From contig CANHVX010000009.1 of NCBI GenBank assembly GCA_947464215.1, positions 1 to 17,031 of the forward strand: a stretch of DNA of 17,031 nucleotides, given 5' to 3'. The notes beneath the pieces are model-generated. The model ran no database searches. It was given only the letters and a program-made list of their open reading frames with translations, and was not told the DNA's origin. Of this stretch, positions 7,457 to 14,856 are shown in pieces. Within the stretch, counting starts at the first letter, position 1. Every line of letters begins with the position of its first letter. A program made the translations under genes and the position numbers. This DNA comes from Pseudomonadaceae bacterium (GTDB lineage: Bacteria; Pseudomonadota; Alphaproteobacteria; UBA2136; UBA6156).

Positions 7457-8134
7457 ATGCGTATTTTGGTTCTAGAGGATGAAAAAAGCCTGGCCGGACT
7501 TATCGAGCAAACGCTCAAGCAACACGCCTACGCCGTGCACGTGGTGCACAGCATAGCCGATGCGCGTGCGGCCCTGGCCCAACCGTTCGACGCCATGATC
7601 TCCGACCGCCGCCTGCCCGATGGCGACGGGCTCGAGTTGGTGAAAGAGCTCCGCGCCCAGGGCAACGGCATACCCGTGCTGATGCTAACAGCCTTGGGGA
7701 TGCCGAAAGATAGGGTAACGGGCCTGGAAGCAGGAGCCGACGATTATTTGGGTAAACCGTTTAGCTTGTTTGAACTTATTGCGCGGGTAAAGGCTCTGCT
7801 GCGTCGCAGCGCAGGCGCCAAAGGCCTCCAGCTCGACGCCGGCAACGTGGTGCTCGACACCCTGCACGACACGGTCAAAATTAACGGAAAACCTGCGGTA
7901 TTTGGCAAACGCGAGGTCGTCTTGCTGCGCCATTTGCTCCAACGGGCCGGCGAAGTGGTGGGCAAAGATGTGCTCGAACAAGCGTTGTATGGCAATTCCG
8001 GCCAAGAAAACCGTAATGCCCTGGAAGTCGCAGTCCACCGCCTACGCAAAATGTTGGTCGAGTATGGCGCCAACACCGAGGTTGTCACCGTGCGCGGGGT
8101 GGGGTATCTGTTAGAAACACAATCAAAGTCTTAA
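7457..8134 (+). CDS. OmpR/PhoB-family response regulator
   Basis: DNA-binding output protein of a two-component system. The receiver domain (1-118) has the acidic pair E7/D8, phospho-acceptor Asp50 (in ISDRRLPDGDG), Thr78 (VLMLTAL) and Lys100 (YLGKPF), so it should be phosphorylated normally. The winged-helix domain (about 125-222) has FGKREVVLLRHLLQRAGEVV, the recognition-helix region NALEVAVHRLRKML and the wing VVTVRGVGYLLE. Overall style is that of the TctD/QseB branch, but I cannot name an orthologue or a target regulon. ATG at 7457 behind the G9 tract. The kinase gene follows 22 nt later, a standard regulator-kinase operon. Confidence 0.93.
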   Translation: MRILVLEDEKSLAGLIEQTLKQHAYAVHVVHSIADARAALAQPFDAMISDRRLPDGDGLELVKELRAQGNGIPVLMLTALGMPKDRVTGLEAGADDYLGKPFSLFELIARVKALLRRSAGAKGLQLDAGNVVLDTLHDTVKINGKPAVFGKREVVLLRHLLQRAGEVVGKDVLEQALYGNSGQENRNALEVAVHRLRKMLVEYGANTEVVTVRGVGYLLETQSKS

Positions 8135-8156
8135 CACCGCGCCACATCCCCCCACC

Positions 8157-9581
8157 ATGCCAAAACTGCCCTTTTTCCGCAAAAGCCCGCGTGGCAGCCT
8201 GCAAACCGCACTGGGGTGGCGGATAGGCCTGTTGCTGGTGCTGGCCGTTGGCAGCGCGCTGGGTGCGGTGGCCTGGCTGCTCGACCAAGCCGGCGACCGC
8301 GTGCAAGACGAATTTCTGCGCCGCCAAGCGGCCGAACTGGTTGATGGGCTGGTGGCAATCGAAGGGCGGCCTCTGCAACTGCGGCTGTCTAACGAAGATC
8401 TCGCCATCTACACCGAACGGCGCGATGGCTACATGTTTGTCATCGAAGACAGCCAAGGCAAAATCTTGTTGGAAAGCACACCCATGGCACGGGCCTACAT
8501 GGCACCTGCCATCGGCAGCCATCCCACACGCCCCACCATGCTCGATACCACCACGCGTGACGGCCGCAGCGATGCGCTCTACATGCTCACCCGCCCGGTC
8601 GAAACCCCGCGAGGCACTTTTTACCTTACCGTGGCCCAAAACCGCACCATCGACGACTATTTAATGGATACCGCCGGCCGCGATATTTTCCGCAGCCTGC
8701 TCACGGTGCTGGTGCCGATGGGCCTAGTGGCCCTCGCGCTGGGGTTTATGGCGCTGCGCCAGGGCTTGCAACCGCTGTATCGTTTATCCGGAAAAGTTAA
8801 GAATCTGAATGCATTGCAGGGCGAAACCCTGCCACTTGATACGATCCCGCGCGAGATTCGCCCCCTTGCCGAGAGCTTTAATGGCCTGTTGATGCAACTG
8901 ACCCGCACACTAGAAGCCCAAAAAGGGCTCACGGCCGACACCGCCCACCAGTTAAAAACCCCCCTCGCCGTGCTGCAAGCCCGGCTCGAGCAGTTGCCCG
9001 CGTTCGAGGGCAAAGAGCTGCTCCAAAGCGATGTCGCCCGCATGTCGCGCCTGGTGCGCCAGTTGCTGCACTATGCGGTGCTCAGCCAGCACAACGCCAA
9101 TCTCACGGCCACCAACCTCACCGAACTTTCACGCCATGTGGTGGGCAGTTTAGTGCCGCTGGCACGCAAAGCAAGGGTAGATTTGTCCTTTGAAGGCCCC
9201 GAAAAGCCCTTGTGGGCGAATATCGACACCAGCCTCCTCACCGAGGCTATCAGCAATCTGGTCGATAACGCCATCCGCCATAGCCCAGCCCCCAGCGGCA
9301 AAGGCAAATTAGCGATGGTCGAGGTGGTCACACTGGCCACCAAAGAAGGCCCCGTTGTCGAGGTGCGCGACCGCGGCCCGGGCATTCCCGCCTCCGAGCA
9401 AGCCCTTGTGTTCACACGCTTCTGGCAGGGCCCCGATGTCCCGACCGCCGGCCACCACGGCGGCGCAGGCTTGGGGTTGGCCTTGGTGGCGGAAATCATG
9501 CGCCAGCACGGCGGCAAAGCCAGCGTTCACCCGCGCGAGGGCGGCGGCTCTATTTTCCGCCTCACCCTCAAAGCCACCTAG
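8157..9581 (+). CDS. Membrane sensor histidine kinase (TctE/QseC-like)
   Basis: Partner kinase of the preceding regulator; 474 residues. Membrane segment 1 is at about 21-43 and segment 2 at about 177-200, enclosing a periplasmic sensor of about 130 residues. A HAMP-like linker follows at about 201-255 (PREIRPLAESFNGLL). The H-box TADTAHQLKTPL has phospho-accepting His264. The ATPase domain carries an N-box at 361-374 (LTEAISNLVDNAIRHS), DRGPG at 405-409, FTRFWQG and the glycine lid GGAGLGLAL at 435-443. All catalytic elements are intact. The H-box reads HQLKTP rather than the usual HELRTP. The start codon is ATG 8157 without a visible Shine-Dalgarno, so translation may be coupled to the regulator. 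The stop TAG (9579-9581) overlaps the converging mazG stop. The sensed signal is unknown. Confidence 0.94.
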   Translation: MPKLPFFRKSPRGSLQTALGWRIGLLLVLAVGSALGAVAWLLDQAGDRVQDEFLRRQAAELVDGLVAIEGRPLQLRLSNEDLAIYTERRDGYMFVIEDSQGKILLESTPMARAYMAPAIGSHPTRPTMLDTTTRDGRSDALYMLTRPVETPRGTFYLTVAQNRTIDDYLMDTAGRDIFRSLLTVLVPMGLVALALGFMALRQGLQPLYRLSGKVKNLNALQGETLPLDTIPREIRPLAESFNGLLMQLTRTLEAQKGLTADTAHQLKTPLAVLQARLEQLPAFEGKELLQSDVARMSRLVRQLLHYAVLSQHNANLTATNLTELSRHVVGSLVPLARKARVDLSFEGPEKPLWANIDTSLLTEAISNLVDNAIRHSPAPSGKGKLAMVEVVTLATKEGPVVEVRDRGPGIPASEQALVFTRFWQGPDVPTAGHHGGAGLGLALVAEIMRQHGGKASVHPREGGGSIFRLTLKAT

Positions 9582-10021
9582 CGATATTCTATCTCCTTAA
9601 GCTCAGCCTTTACCTCGTTCCAGATGGCATCATTCAACGCCGAGGGCACCGTGGACCACGTGTAGCCGGCCTGGGCAATTTTCTGCTCCTGCAAGGCTTT
9701 GCGGCGCAACCAACGCAAGGCCACCGTGTGTAAAGCCTGGTAAAGGTCAATCTGTTCCCGGCGCGATATATTCACCAACGCAAACAAAACATCACCCAGT
9801 TCATTGCGAATATGGGCTTTATTTTCCCCACCTCGGATAGCCTCATTTAATTCATGAACCTCATCCAGAAAATCATCCAATTCGCGGTAGGGTCCATCCA
9901 CTTTGCAAAAGGTATGGCCCGCCGCCAAGGCCTGGCGCTGGGCATCTTGAAGGGTTTGCACAGGCTCGCCCCCCTGTTCAAGCAGAGCAAGCGCGCGCTG
10001 GGCCCATAATGTGTGTGTCAT
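9578..10021 (-). CDS. mazG: Single-domain MazG-type nucleotide pyrophosphohydrolase
   Basis: MazG enzymes hydrolyse nucleoside triphosphates to monophosphates and pyrophosphate, cleaning the nucleotide pool. The 147 residues match only the C-terminal catalytic half of a full MazG (about 260-270). AAGHTFCKVDG corresponds to the GFDW region, then DEVHE (Glu54/Glu57) and ELGD (Glu74/Asp77) form the metal-binding ExxE...ExxD set. LFALVNISRREQID follows, and the tail WNEVKAE matches the usual C-terminal end. The frame extends to an ATG at 10075 (165 residues), but that lead lies across the sucCD terminator, so I prefer ATG 10021; ribosome-site support is weak (GAGAG close to the ATG). It runs in the same direction as sucCD, converging on the kinase gene with a 4-bp overlap. 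MazG relationship confident; substrate unknown. Confidence 0.85.
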   Translation of the reverse strand: MTHTLWAQRALALLEQGGEPVQTLQDAQRQALAAGHTFCKVDGPYRELDDFLDEVHELNEAIRGGENKAHIRNELGDVLFALVNISRREQIDLYQALHTVALRWLRRKALQEQKIAQAGYTWSTVPSALNDAIWNEVKAELKEIEYR

Positions 10022-10040
10022 AAACTCTCTATATCCCACA

Positions 10041-10067
10041 AAACAGGCGGCCCACAAGCCGCCTGTT
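10041..10067 (-). terminator. Rho-independent terminator of sucCD
   Basis: Perfect 10-bp inverted repeat, AACAGGCGGC (minus strand 10067-10058) with GCCGCCTGTT (10051-10042), 6-nt loop, and a run of four U ending at 10040. It starts 22 nt past the sucD stop and lies 19 nt before the mazG ATG at 10021. Confidence 0.82.
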
Positions 10068-10089
10068 GCCTTCACCCCTGAAGAACGTC

Positions 10090-10977
10090 CTAGCCAAGAA
10101 TCTGCTTCACCGCCATGCCAATGTCGCTGGTGGTTTGCACCATCACCACGCCGGCTTCGGTCATGGCCGCAATTTTGGCCTCGGCAGTGTCGTTCCCGCC
10201 CGAGATAATCGCCCCGGCATGGCCCATGCGCTTGCCTTTGGGGGCCGAAGCCCCAGCAATAAAACCAACAATCGGCTTGGTAATACTGGTCTTGATGAAC
10301 TCCGCCGCCTCAATCTCGGCCATACCCCCAATCTCACCAATCATCACAATGGCTTCCGTCTGCGGGTCGTTTTCAAACGCCGAGAGCACCTGAATAAAAT
10401 TTGTGCCATGCACGGGGTCGCCACCAATGCCCACGCAGGTGCTTTGGCCAAGGCCCACGTCGGTGGTTTGCTTTACCGCTTCGTAGGTTAGGGTGCCGCT
10501 TTTGCTCACCACGCCCACACGGCCTTTCATATGGATGTGCGCGGGCATAATCCCAATCTTGCAGCCGGTGCCATTATCGCCGGGGGTAATCACGCCGGGG
10601 CAGTTGGGGCCAATCAGGCGCATGGTGCATTTGGGGTCCATCAGCTTGCGTTTCACCCGCACCATGTCCAGCACGGGGATACCCTCGGTAATGCACACGC
10701 AAATGCGCACACCGGCCGCTTCCGCTTCCAAAATGGCATCCGCGGCAAACGGCGGCGGCACATAAATCACCGAAGCCTCCGCCGCGGTTTCATGCACGGC
10801 TTCCGCCACAGTATTGAACACCGGCAAACCAAGGTGGGTCTGGCCGCCCTTACTAGGCGTTACACCACCCACGTAGCGGGTGCCATATTTCAGCCCCTGC
10901 TCGGTGTGGAAGGTTCCGTTCTTACCGGTAAACCCTTGGGTAATTACTTTGGTCTCTGGTGTAATAAAAATCGACAT
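10090..10977 (-). CDS. sucD: Succinyl-CoA synthetase alpha subunit
   Basis: With SucC it interconverts succinyl-CoA and succinate with nucleotide phosphorylation in the TCA cycle; the alpha subunit binds CoA and carries the phospho-histidine. Of 295 residues: QGFTGKNGTFHTEQ at 14-27 (CoA-binding Rossmann part), GGVTPSKGGQTHLGLPVFN, LIGPNCPGVITPG, and the active-site His253 in GKRMGHAGAIISGG. Length and motifs are normal. ATG at 10977 lies 11 nt after the sucC stop with AGGA just upstream. The usual alphaproteobacterial neighbours mdh and sucAB are not in this window. Confidence 0.97.
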   Translation of the reverse strand: MSIFITPETKVITQGFTGKNGTFHTEQGLKYGTRYVGGVTPSKGGQTHLGLPVFNTVAEAVHETAAEASVIYVPPPFAADAILEAEAAGVRICVCITEGIPVLDMVRVKRKLMDPKCTMRLIGPNCPGVITPGDNGTGCKIGIMPAHIHMKGRVGVVSKSGTLTYEAVKQTTDVGLGQSTCVGIGGDPVHGTNFIQVLSAFENDPQTEAIVMIGEIGGMAEIEAAEFIKTSITKPIVGFIAGASAPKGKRMGHAGAIISGGNDTAEAKIAAMTEAGVVMVQTTSDIGMAVKQILG

Positions 10978-10988
10978 AATCCTGTTCC

Positions 10989-12164
10989 CTACTTCCCAAT
11001 CGCCCCAACAATTTTCTCGGCCGCATCTTTCAGGCTGTTGGCCGTGATGATGGGCAACCCACTGTCCGCCAAGATCTTATTTCCCAGCTCCACATTGGTG
11101 CCCTCTAGGCGCACCACCAGCGGCACATGCAGCTTCACCGCTTTGGCAGCGGCCACAATTCCGTTGGCAATGATATCGCACTTCATAATCCCACCAAAAA
11201 TGTTGATGAGAATCCCCTTTACCTGCGTGTCACCCAAAATAATCTTCAGCGCGGCGGTCACTTTGGCTTCATCAGCCCCCCCGCCCACGTCCAAAAAGTT
11301 GGCGGGCGCCGCCCCTTTGGCAGCCCCGATGTGCTTGATGATATCCATCGTCGCCATCGCCAAACCAGCGCCATTCACCATGCAGCCGATGTTCCCATCC
11401 AACCCCACATAGTTCAGGTCATATTTGCGCGCCTCACTCTCCCGCGAGTCTTGCTGGGAAAGGTCCTCCATCGCCGCCAAGTCCGGGTGGCGGAACAGAG
11501 CATTCTCATCCAACGTCACTTTGCCATCCAAGGCCTGCACATCACCCGCCTTGGTCACCACCAACGGGTTGATTTCCACCATACTGGCATCGGTATCCAT
11601 GTACATCTTGTAAAGGTTCAGCATAAACCCCACGGCTTTATTCACTTGGTCACCCTCTAGCTTAAGGGCAAACGCCAAGTTACGGGCTTGGTAGGGCTGT
11701 AAACCCACAGCAGGGTCAATCGTTTCGCGGAAGATTTTTTCCGGCGTCTCATGGGCCACTTTTTCAATCTCTACCCCGCCTTCGGTGCTGGCCATCATCA
11801 CCAAACGCCCCGCACTGCGGTCCAACAGCACCGCCAAATACAGTTCGCGGGCAATATCAACCCCCACCGTCACAAACACGCTGTTCACGGGCTGGCCTTT
11901 GGCATCGGTCTGATAGGTCACCAGGTTGCGGCCCAGCATACCCGCAGCGGCCGCCTGGGCCTCCGCCGCACTTTTTACCAGCTTCACCCCACCGGCTTTG
12001 CCACGGCCTCCGGCATGCACTTGGGCTTTCACCACCCAAAGGTCACTTTTCAGTTTTGCTGTCGCCTCAGCAGCTTCTGCGGCCGTGGTCGCCAAAATCC
12101 CTGGGGGCACAGAAACCCCATATTTTTCAAACAACCCGCGGGTTTGATACTCATGCAAATTCAC
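10989..12164 (-). CDS. sucC: Succinyl-CoA synthetase beta subunit, GTG start
   Basis: The beta subunit supplies the ATP-grasp nucleotide site. Features over 391 residues: N-terminal MNLHEYQTRGLFEKYGV, Lys46 and the loop VHAGGRGKAGGVK at 49-61, metal ligands in VEINPL (Glu197, Asn199) and Asp213 (ALDGKVTLDE), and the C-terminal CoA-ligase part with GCMVNGAGLAMATMD and VRLEGTNV. The start codon is GTG at 12164-12162; AGGAAAGGG lies upstream, and the first residues match the family start exactly, so no earlier start is needed. It is first in a sucC-sucD transcript with its own terminator. The promoter lies in 12165-12499, but I cannot assign it. Confidence 0.97.
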   Translation of the reverse strand: MNLHEYQTRGLFEKYGVSVPPGILATTAAEAAEATAKLKSDLWVVKAQVHAGGRGKAGGVKLVKSAAEAQAAAAGMLGRNLVTYQTDAKGQPVNSVFVTVGVDIARELYLAVLLDRSAGRLVMMASTEGGVEIEKVAHETPEKIFRETIDPAVGLQPYQARNLAFALKLEGDQVNKAVGFMLNLYKMYMDTDASMVEINPLVVTKAGDVQALDGKVTLDENALFRHPDLAAMEDLSQQDSRESEARKYDLNYVGLDGNIGCMVNGAGLAMATMDIIKHIGAAKGAAPANFLDVGGGADEAKVTAALKIILGDTQVKGILINIFGGIMKCDIIANGIVAAAKAVKLHVPLVVRLEGTNVELGNKILADSGLPIITANSLKDAAEKIVGAIGK

Positions 12165-12323
12165 GGCAAAGGCCCTTTCCTAACATAGGCCCACCCTAGC
12201 GCGGCGCTTGCATCCCCAACAGCCCCCCCATCGCGATATAAACGCCCACAAAACAGGCATTTTGTCTGCCCTATTCTCCCCAATTACGCCTATCAAATCA
12301 TTCAAATGTGGCTTTTTCCCCGC

Positions 12324-12352
12324 TTGACACACCCTCCCCCACCCGCTACAAA
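12324..12352 (+). promoter_or_regulatory. Predicted promoter of rimP-nusA
   Basis: TTGACA (12324-12329), 17-nt spacer, TACAAA (12347-12352, 4 of 6). Expected RNA start is about 12358-12360, leaving a leader of about 140 nt to the GTG of rimP. It is one of only two perfect TTGACA boxes I found on the plus strand. Confidence 0.62.
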
Positions 12353-12447
12353 GCGCCCATATCGCCGCTGCCCGAACACTCGTGAACAGCAGCCGGCAAC
12401 CTTCAGCCCAACAGAATCGCGTTGAGTTGGTGGCCGCTGGCCGCCCC

Positions 12448-12485
12448 GTTGCGTTTGTAGGGTTAAGGTGAAACAGGAACGCAAC
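12448..12485 (+). promoter_or_regulatory. Stem-loop in the rimP leader
   Basis: Perfect 8-bp arms GTTGCGTT and AACGCAAC separated by 22 nt, with three further possible pairs (TGT/ACA) inside across a 2-nt bulge. It ends 14 nt before the GTG start and directly precedes the AAAGG that is the likely ribosome site. There is no U-run, so it is not a terminator. Role unknown; it could affect ribosome access or RNA stability. Confidence 0.4.
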
Positions 12486-12499
12486 AAAGGCCACAGACC

Positions 12500-13024
12500 G
12501 TGCCCACACAAGCCGAAACCATCACCGCCACCGCCCACGCGGCAGCTGCGGCACATGGCCTTACGCTGGTTCAGGCCAAGCTCAGCGGCCAGAATGGCCG
12601 TCTCACCCTGCAAGTGCTGGTCGAGAAGGCCGATGATAGCGGCGCATGGGTTAGCCCCACACTGGAAGAATGCACCGCTGTCAGCCGCCTTATTGGGGCG
12701 CAGTTAGACGTTTTGGATATTATCACCGGCCGTTATACACTCGAAGTTGGCAGCCCCGGGCTCGACCGTCCTCTGCTCACCCCGGCCGATTTTGCCCGTT
12801 TTATCGGTAAAACGGCCTATGTAAAGCTCAAAACGCCGGTTGCAGCAGCCAAAGGCGCCCCTCTGGGGGCTCTCAAAGGGGCACTTAGCGCCAGCACCGA
12901 AACAACGGTGACTGTCGATGATGCCACCGGGCCCGTTACCGTGCCTTTTAGCAATATTCAACAGGCCGAACTCAGCCCTACACCCGCCGAGATGGCCGAA
13001 TTCATGAAGTTACACAGCAAGTAA
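12500..13024 (+). CDS. rimP: Ribosome maturation factor RimP
   Basis: RimP assists late 30S subunit assembly. The 174-residue protein shows the family core: an N-terminal half with LTLVQAKLSG and LTLQVLVEK, then LEECTAVSRLIGAQLDV, YTLEVGSPGLDRPL (about 79-92) and DFARFIGKTAYVKL. The C-terminal SH3-like half follows, with an Ala/Gly-rich insertion around 113-130. The start is GTG at 12500; no in-frame ATG gives a family-like N-terminus, and AAAGG lies 9 nt upstream. nusA follows 18 nt after the stop, the conserved rimP-nusA arrangement. Confidence 0.94.
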   Translation: MPTQAETITATAHAAAAAHGLTLVQAKLSGQNGRLTLQVLVEKADDSGAWVSPTLEECTAVSRLIGAQLDVLDIITGRYTLEVGSPGLDRPLLTPADFARFIGKTAYVKLKTPVAAAKGAPLGALKGALSASTETTVTVDDATGPVTVPFSNIQQAELSPTPAEMAEFMKLHSK

Positions 13025-13042
13025 AAAGGAAAGGACGCCCCT

Positions 13043-14701
13043 ATGGCCCTCGAATATCTCCAAATCGCCGACATGGTCGCGCGCGAAAAGGATATTGATA
13101 AAGAGCAGATTTTGGAAGTGATGGAGCAAGCCATCCAGCAGGCGGCACGCCGGAAGCTGGCGGGCGAGCTGAACCTTCAACCGCTCGACCTTACGGTGCA
13201 AGGCCATATCGACAGGCTTACGGGCGACGTGTCCATCAAACGCCTGATCAAGGTGGTGCAAATGGTTATGGAAGTGACCAGCCCCGAAGAAGCCCGCGCC
13301 GCTGTGCGTGAAGGCCGCGAGCCTGAAATGCGTCCCGCCTCCGATAAACGGGGCTATCCGCTCAAACAAAACCCAAGCCAAATTTTGCTGGCCGAAGCCA
13401 AAAAAACCAATCCATCTATCCAATTGGGCGAATACCTGACCGAAGACCTGCCGATGCGCTATTTCGACGGCCGCGTGGCCGCCCAGGCCGCCAAGCAGGT
13501 TATTTTCCAGAAAGTGAAGGATGTCGAACGCGCCAAGGAGCTCGATGTCTACAAAGACGCCGTCGGCACCATTATCAGCGGCATCGTCAAGCGCACCGAC
13601 CACAACGGCGCCCTGGTCGATCTCGGCCGTGCCGAAGCCTGGCTGCCCAAGGATGAAATCATCCAGCGCGAGATGTTCAAGCCGAACGACCGTGTGCGGG
13701 CGTATATTTACAAGGTAAACCCGCAAGCCCGCGGCCCGCAAATCTTCCTCTCCCGCACCCACCCCCAGTTTTTGGTGGAGTTGTTCAAAGAACAAGTGCC
13801 TGAAATTGCCAACGGTACTATCGAAGTCATGGGCGCCGCGCGCGACCCAGGCTTCCGCGCCAAAATCGCGGTGCGCAGCTACGACCGTAACCTCGACCCC
13901 GTCGGGGCCTGTGTAGGTATCCGCGGCGTGCGCGTGCAAGCCGTCACGCAGGAATTACAGGGCGAACGCGTTGATATCATTGAATGGAGCCAAAACGCCG
14001 CCGAGTTTTTGGTGCGCGCGATGCAACCGGCCCAAGTCAGCAAAGTGGTGCTCGACGAAGACGAGAACAACATCGAAGTCGTGGTGCCGCAAGATAACCT
14101 CAGCCTCGCCATTGGCCGCCGTGGTCAGAACGTCCGCCTGGCCAGCATTCTTACCGGCTGGAACATCGACGTAATGACCGACGCCGAAGAGTCCGAGCGC
14201 CGCACCAAGGAATACGAAGTGCTCAGCCGCAACCTGATGCAAAACCTCGATGTCGACGATGTGCTGGCCCGCCTGCTCATCACCGAAGGCTTCCGCAGCA
14301 CCGACGACCTGCTCAAGGTCGCCGCCGAGGAAATTGCGACCATCGAAGGGCTGAATCTGGAAGTCGCCTCCGAGCTGCAAAGCCGTGCCCAAGCGGCCTT
14401 GGCTGCCGCCACCGAACGCCTGGCCAAACTGGGCGTCAGCGACGAGCTGAAAACCATGCCCGGCATGACAGCCGACCTCATCGTAGCCCTGGGTGAAAAA
14501 GGCGTCAAAACGCTCGACGATTTGGGCGATTTGGCCACCGACGAACTGCTGGAAATGCTGCCCGGTGGGCTCCTCACCGAAAAACAGGCCAGCAAGCTCA
14601 TCATGGCCGCCCGCAAGCACTGGTTCGCCGAGGAAGAGGATGAAGACGAGGCCGAAGACGCGGCACAACCCGCCGCAGCCGAAGCCCAGCCAACAGCCTA
14701 G
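13043..14701 (+). CDS. nusA: Transcription elongation/termination factor NusA
   Basis: NusA binds RNA polymerase and nascent RNA and modulates pausing, termination and antitermination. Domains over 552 residues: N-terminal polymerase-binding domain 1-160; S1 about 162-230 (VGTIISGIVKRTDHNGALVD); KH1 about 231-305 (VGACVGIRGVRVQAV); KH2 about 306-372 (LSLAIGRRGQNVRLAS). Two acidic helix-hairpin-helix repeats follow at about 393-445 and 465-525, then an acidic tail 529-552 ending in Ala/Pro. Start at ATG 13043 with a strong AAGGAAAGGA site. The N-terminal domain seems about 25-30 residues longer than usual because of a charged stretch around 81-112 (including EPEMRPASDKRGYP) before the SQILLAEAKKTNP block. 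A strong terminator follows. Confidence 0.97.
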   Translation: MALEYLQIADMVAREKDIDKEQILEVMEQAIQQAARRKLAGELNLQPLDLTVQGHIDRLTGDVSIKRLIKVVQMVMEVTSPEEARAAVREGREPEMRPASDKRGYPLKQNPSQILLAEAKKTNPSIQLGEYLTEDLPMRYFDGRVAAQAAKQVIFQKVKDVERAKELDVYKDAVGTIISGIVKRTDHNGALVDLGRAEAWLPKDEIIQREMFKPNDRVRAYIYKVNPQARGPQIFLSRTHPQFLVELFKEQVPEIANGTIEVMGAARDPGFRAKIAVRSYDRNLDPVGACVGIRGVRVQAVTQELQGERVDIIEWSQNAAEFLVRAMQPAQVSKVVLDEDENNIEVVVPQDNLSLAIGRRGQNVRLASILTGWNIDVMTDAEESERRTKEYEVLSRNLMQNLDVDDVLARLLITEGFRSTDDLLKVAAEEIATIEGLNLEVASELQSRAQAALAAATERLAKLGVSDELKTMPGMTADLIVALGEKGVKTLDDLGDLATDELLEMLPGGLLTEKQASKLIMAARKHWFAEEEDEDEAEDAAQPAAAEAQPTA

Positions 14702-14715
14702 GCCAACGCAGATAA

Positions 14716-14750
14716 CCACAAAAAAGCGCCGCCACGGCGCTTTTTTGTGG
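14716..14750. terminator. Strong bidirectional-type terminator between nusA and infB
   Basis: Perfect 16-bp inverted repeat: CCACAAAAAAGCGCCG (14716-14731) and CGGCGCTTTTTTGTGG (14735-14750), loop CCA. The GC core is flanked by A6 and T6, so it can work in either direction; the plus direction is the relevant one, as it lies 15 nt past the nusA stop. Confidence 0.92.
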
Positions 14751-14800
14751 GCACAGCATCGCCAAATACCTCACAGATAAGAACATAAGGCCCTAATCCC

Positions 14801-14829
14801 TTGACATATGGCCCAAAAAAGCCCAAAAA
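14801..14829 (+). promoter_or_regulatory. Predicted promoter of infB
   Basis: Perfect -35 TTGACA (14801-14806), 17-nt spacer, weak -10 CAAAAA (14824-14829, 3 of 6). RNA would start near 14836, leaving about a 21-nt leader that just includes the TAAGG ribosome site at 14846-14850. The position between a terminator and the infB start makes a promoter here likely despite the weak -10. Confidence 0.5.
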
Positions 14830-14856
14830 GCCCGCAAACCAAGCCTAAGGCCCCGC

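Larger units (their letters stand above)
12165..12499. other. Divergent intergenic region with the rimP leader
   Basis: 335 nt between sucC (leftward) and rimP (rightward). No protein or tRNA is visible. On the plus strand it holds a promoter (12324-12352) and a leader of about 140 nt that can fold. CAGCAGCC (12387-12394) pairs with GGCCGCTG (12432-12439) with one mismatch, enclosing CCAAC/GTTGG (12408-12412 with 12426-12430). Further on, GTTGCGTT (12448-12455) pairs perfectly with AACGCAAC (12478-12485). The left part, 12165-12323, should contain the sucC promoter; it has an AT-rich patch around 12236-12242 but no clear box pair. Confidence 0.55.

Noticed and set aside
9578..9700. Apparent internal repeat in MazG (AGHTF...DEV and AGYTW...NEV), suggesting a truncated second MazG fold
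   Set aside because: The second stretch corresponds to the normal C-terminal tail of MazG proteins, which ends in a W-x-x-V-K helix, so the protein is complete at its C-terminus.
13010..13939. Minus-strand frame of 309 codons opposite nusA
   Set aside because: Phe/His/Asp-rich composition typical of the antisense of a GC-rich gene; no motifs and no ribosome site. The same applies to 13955-14719.
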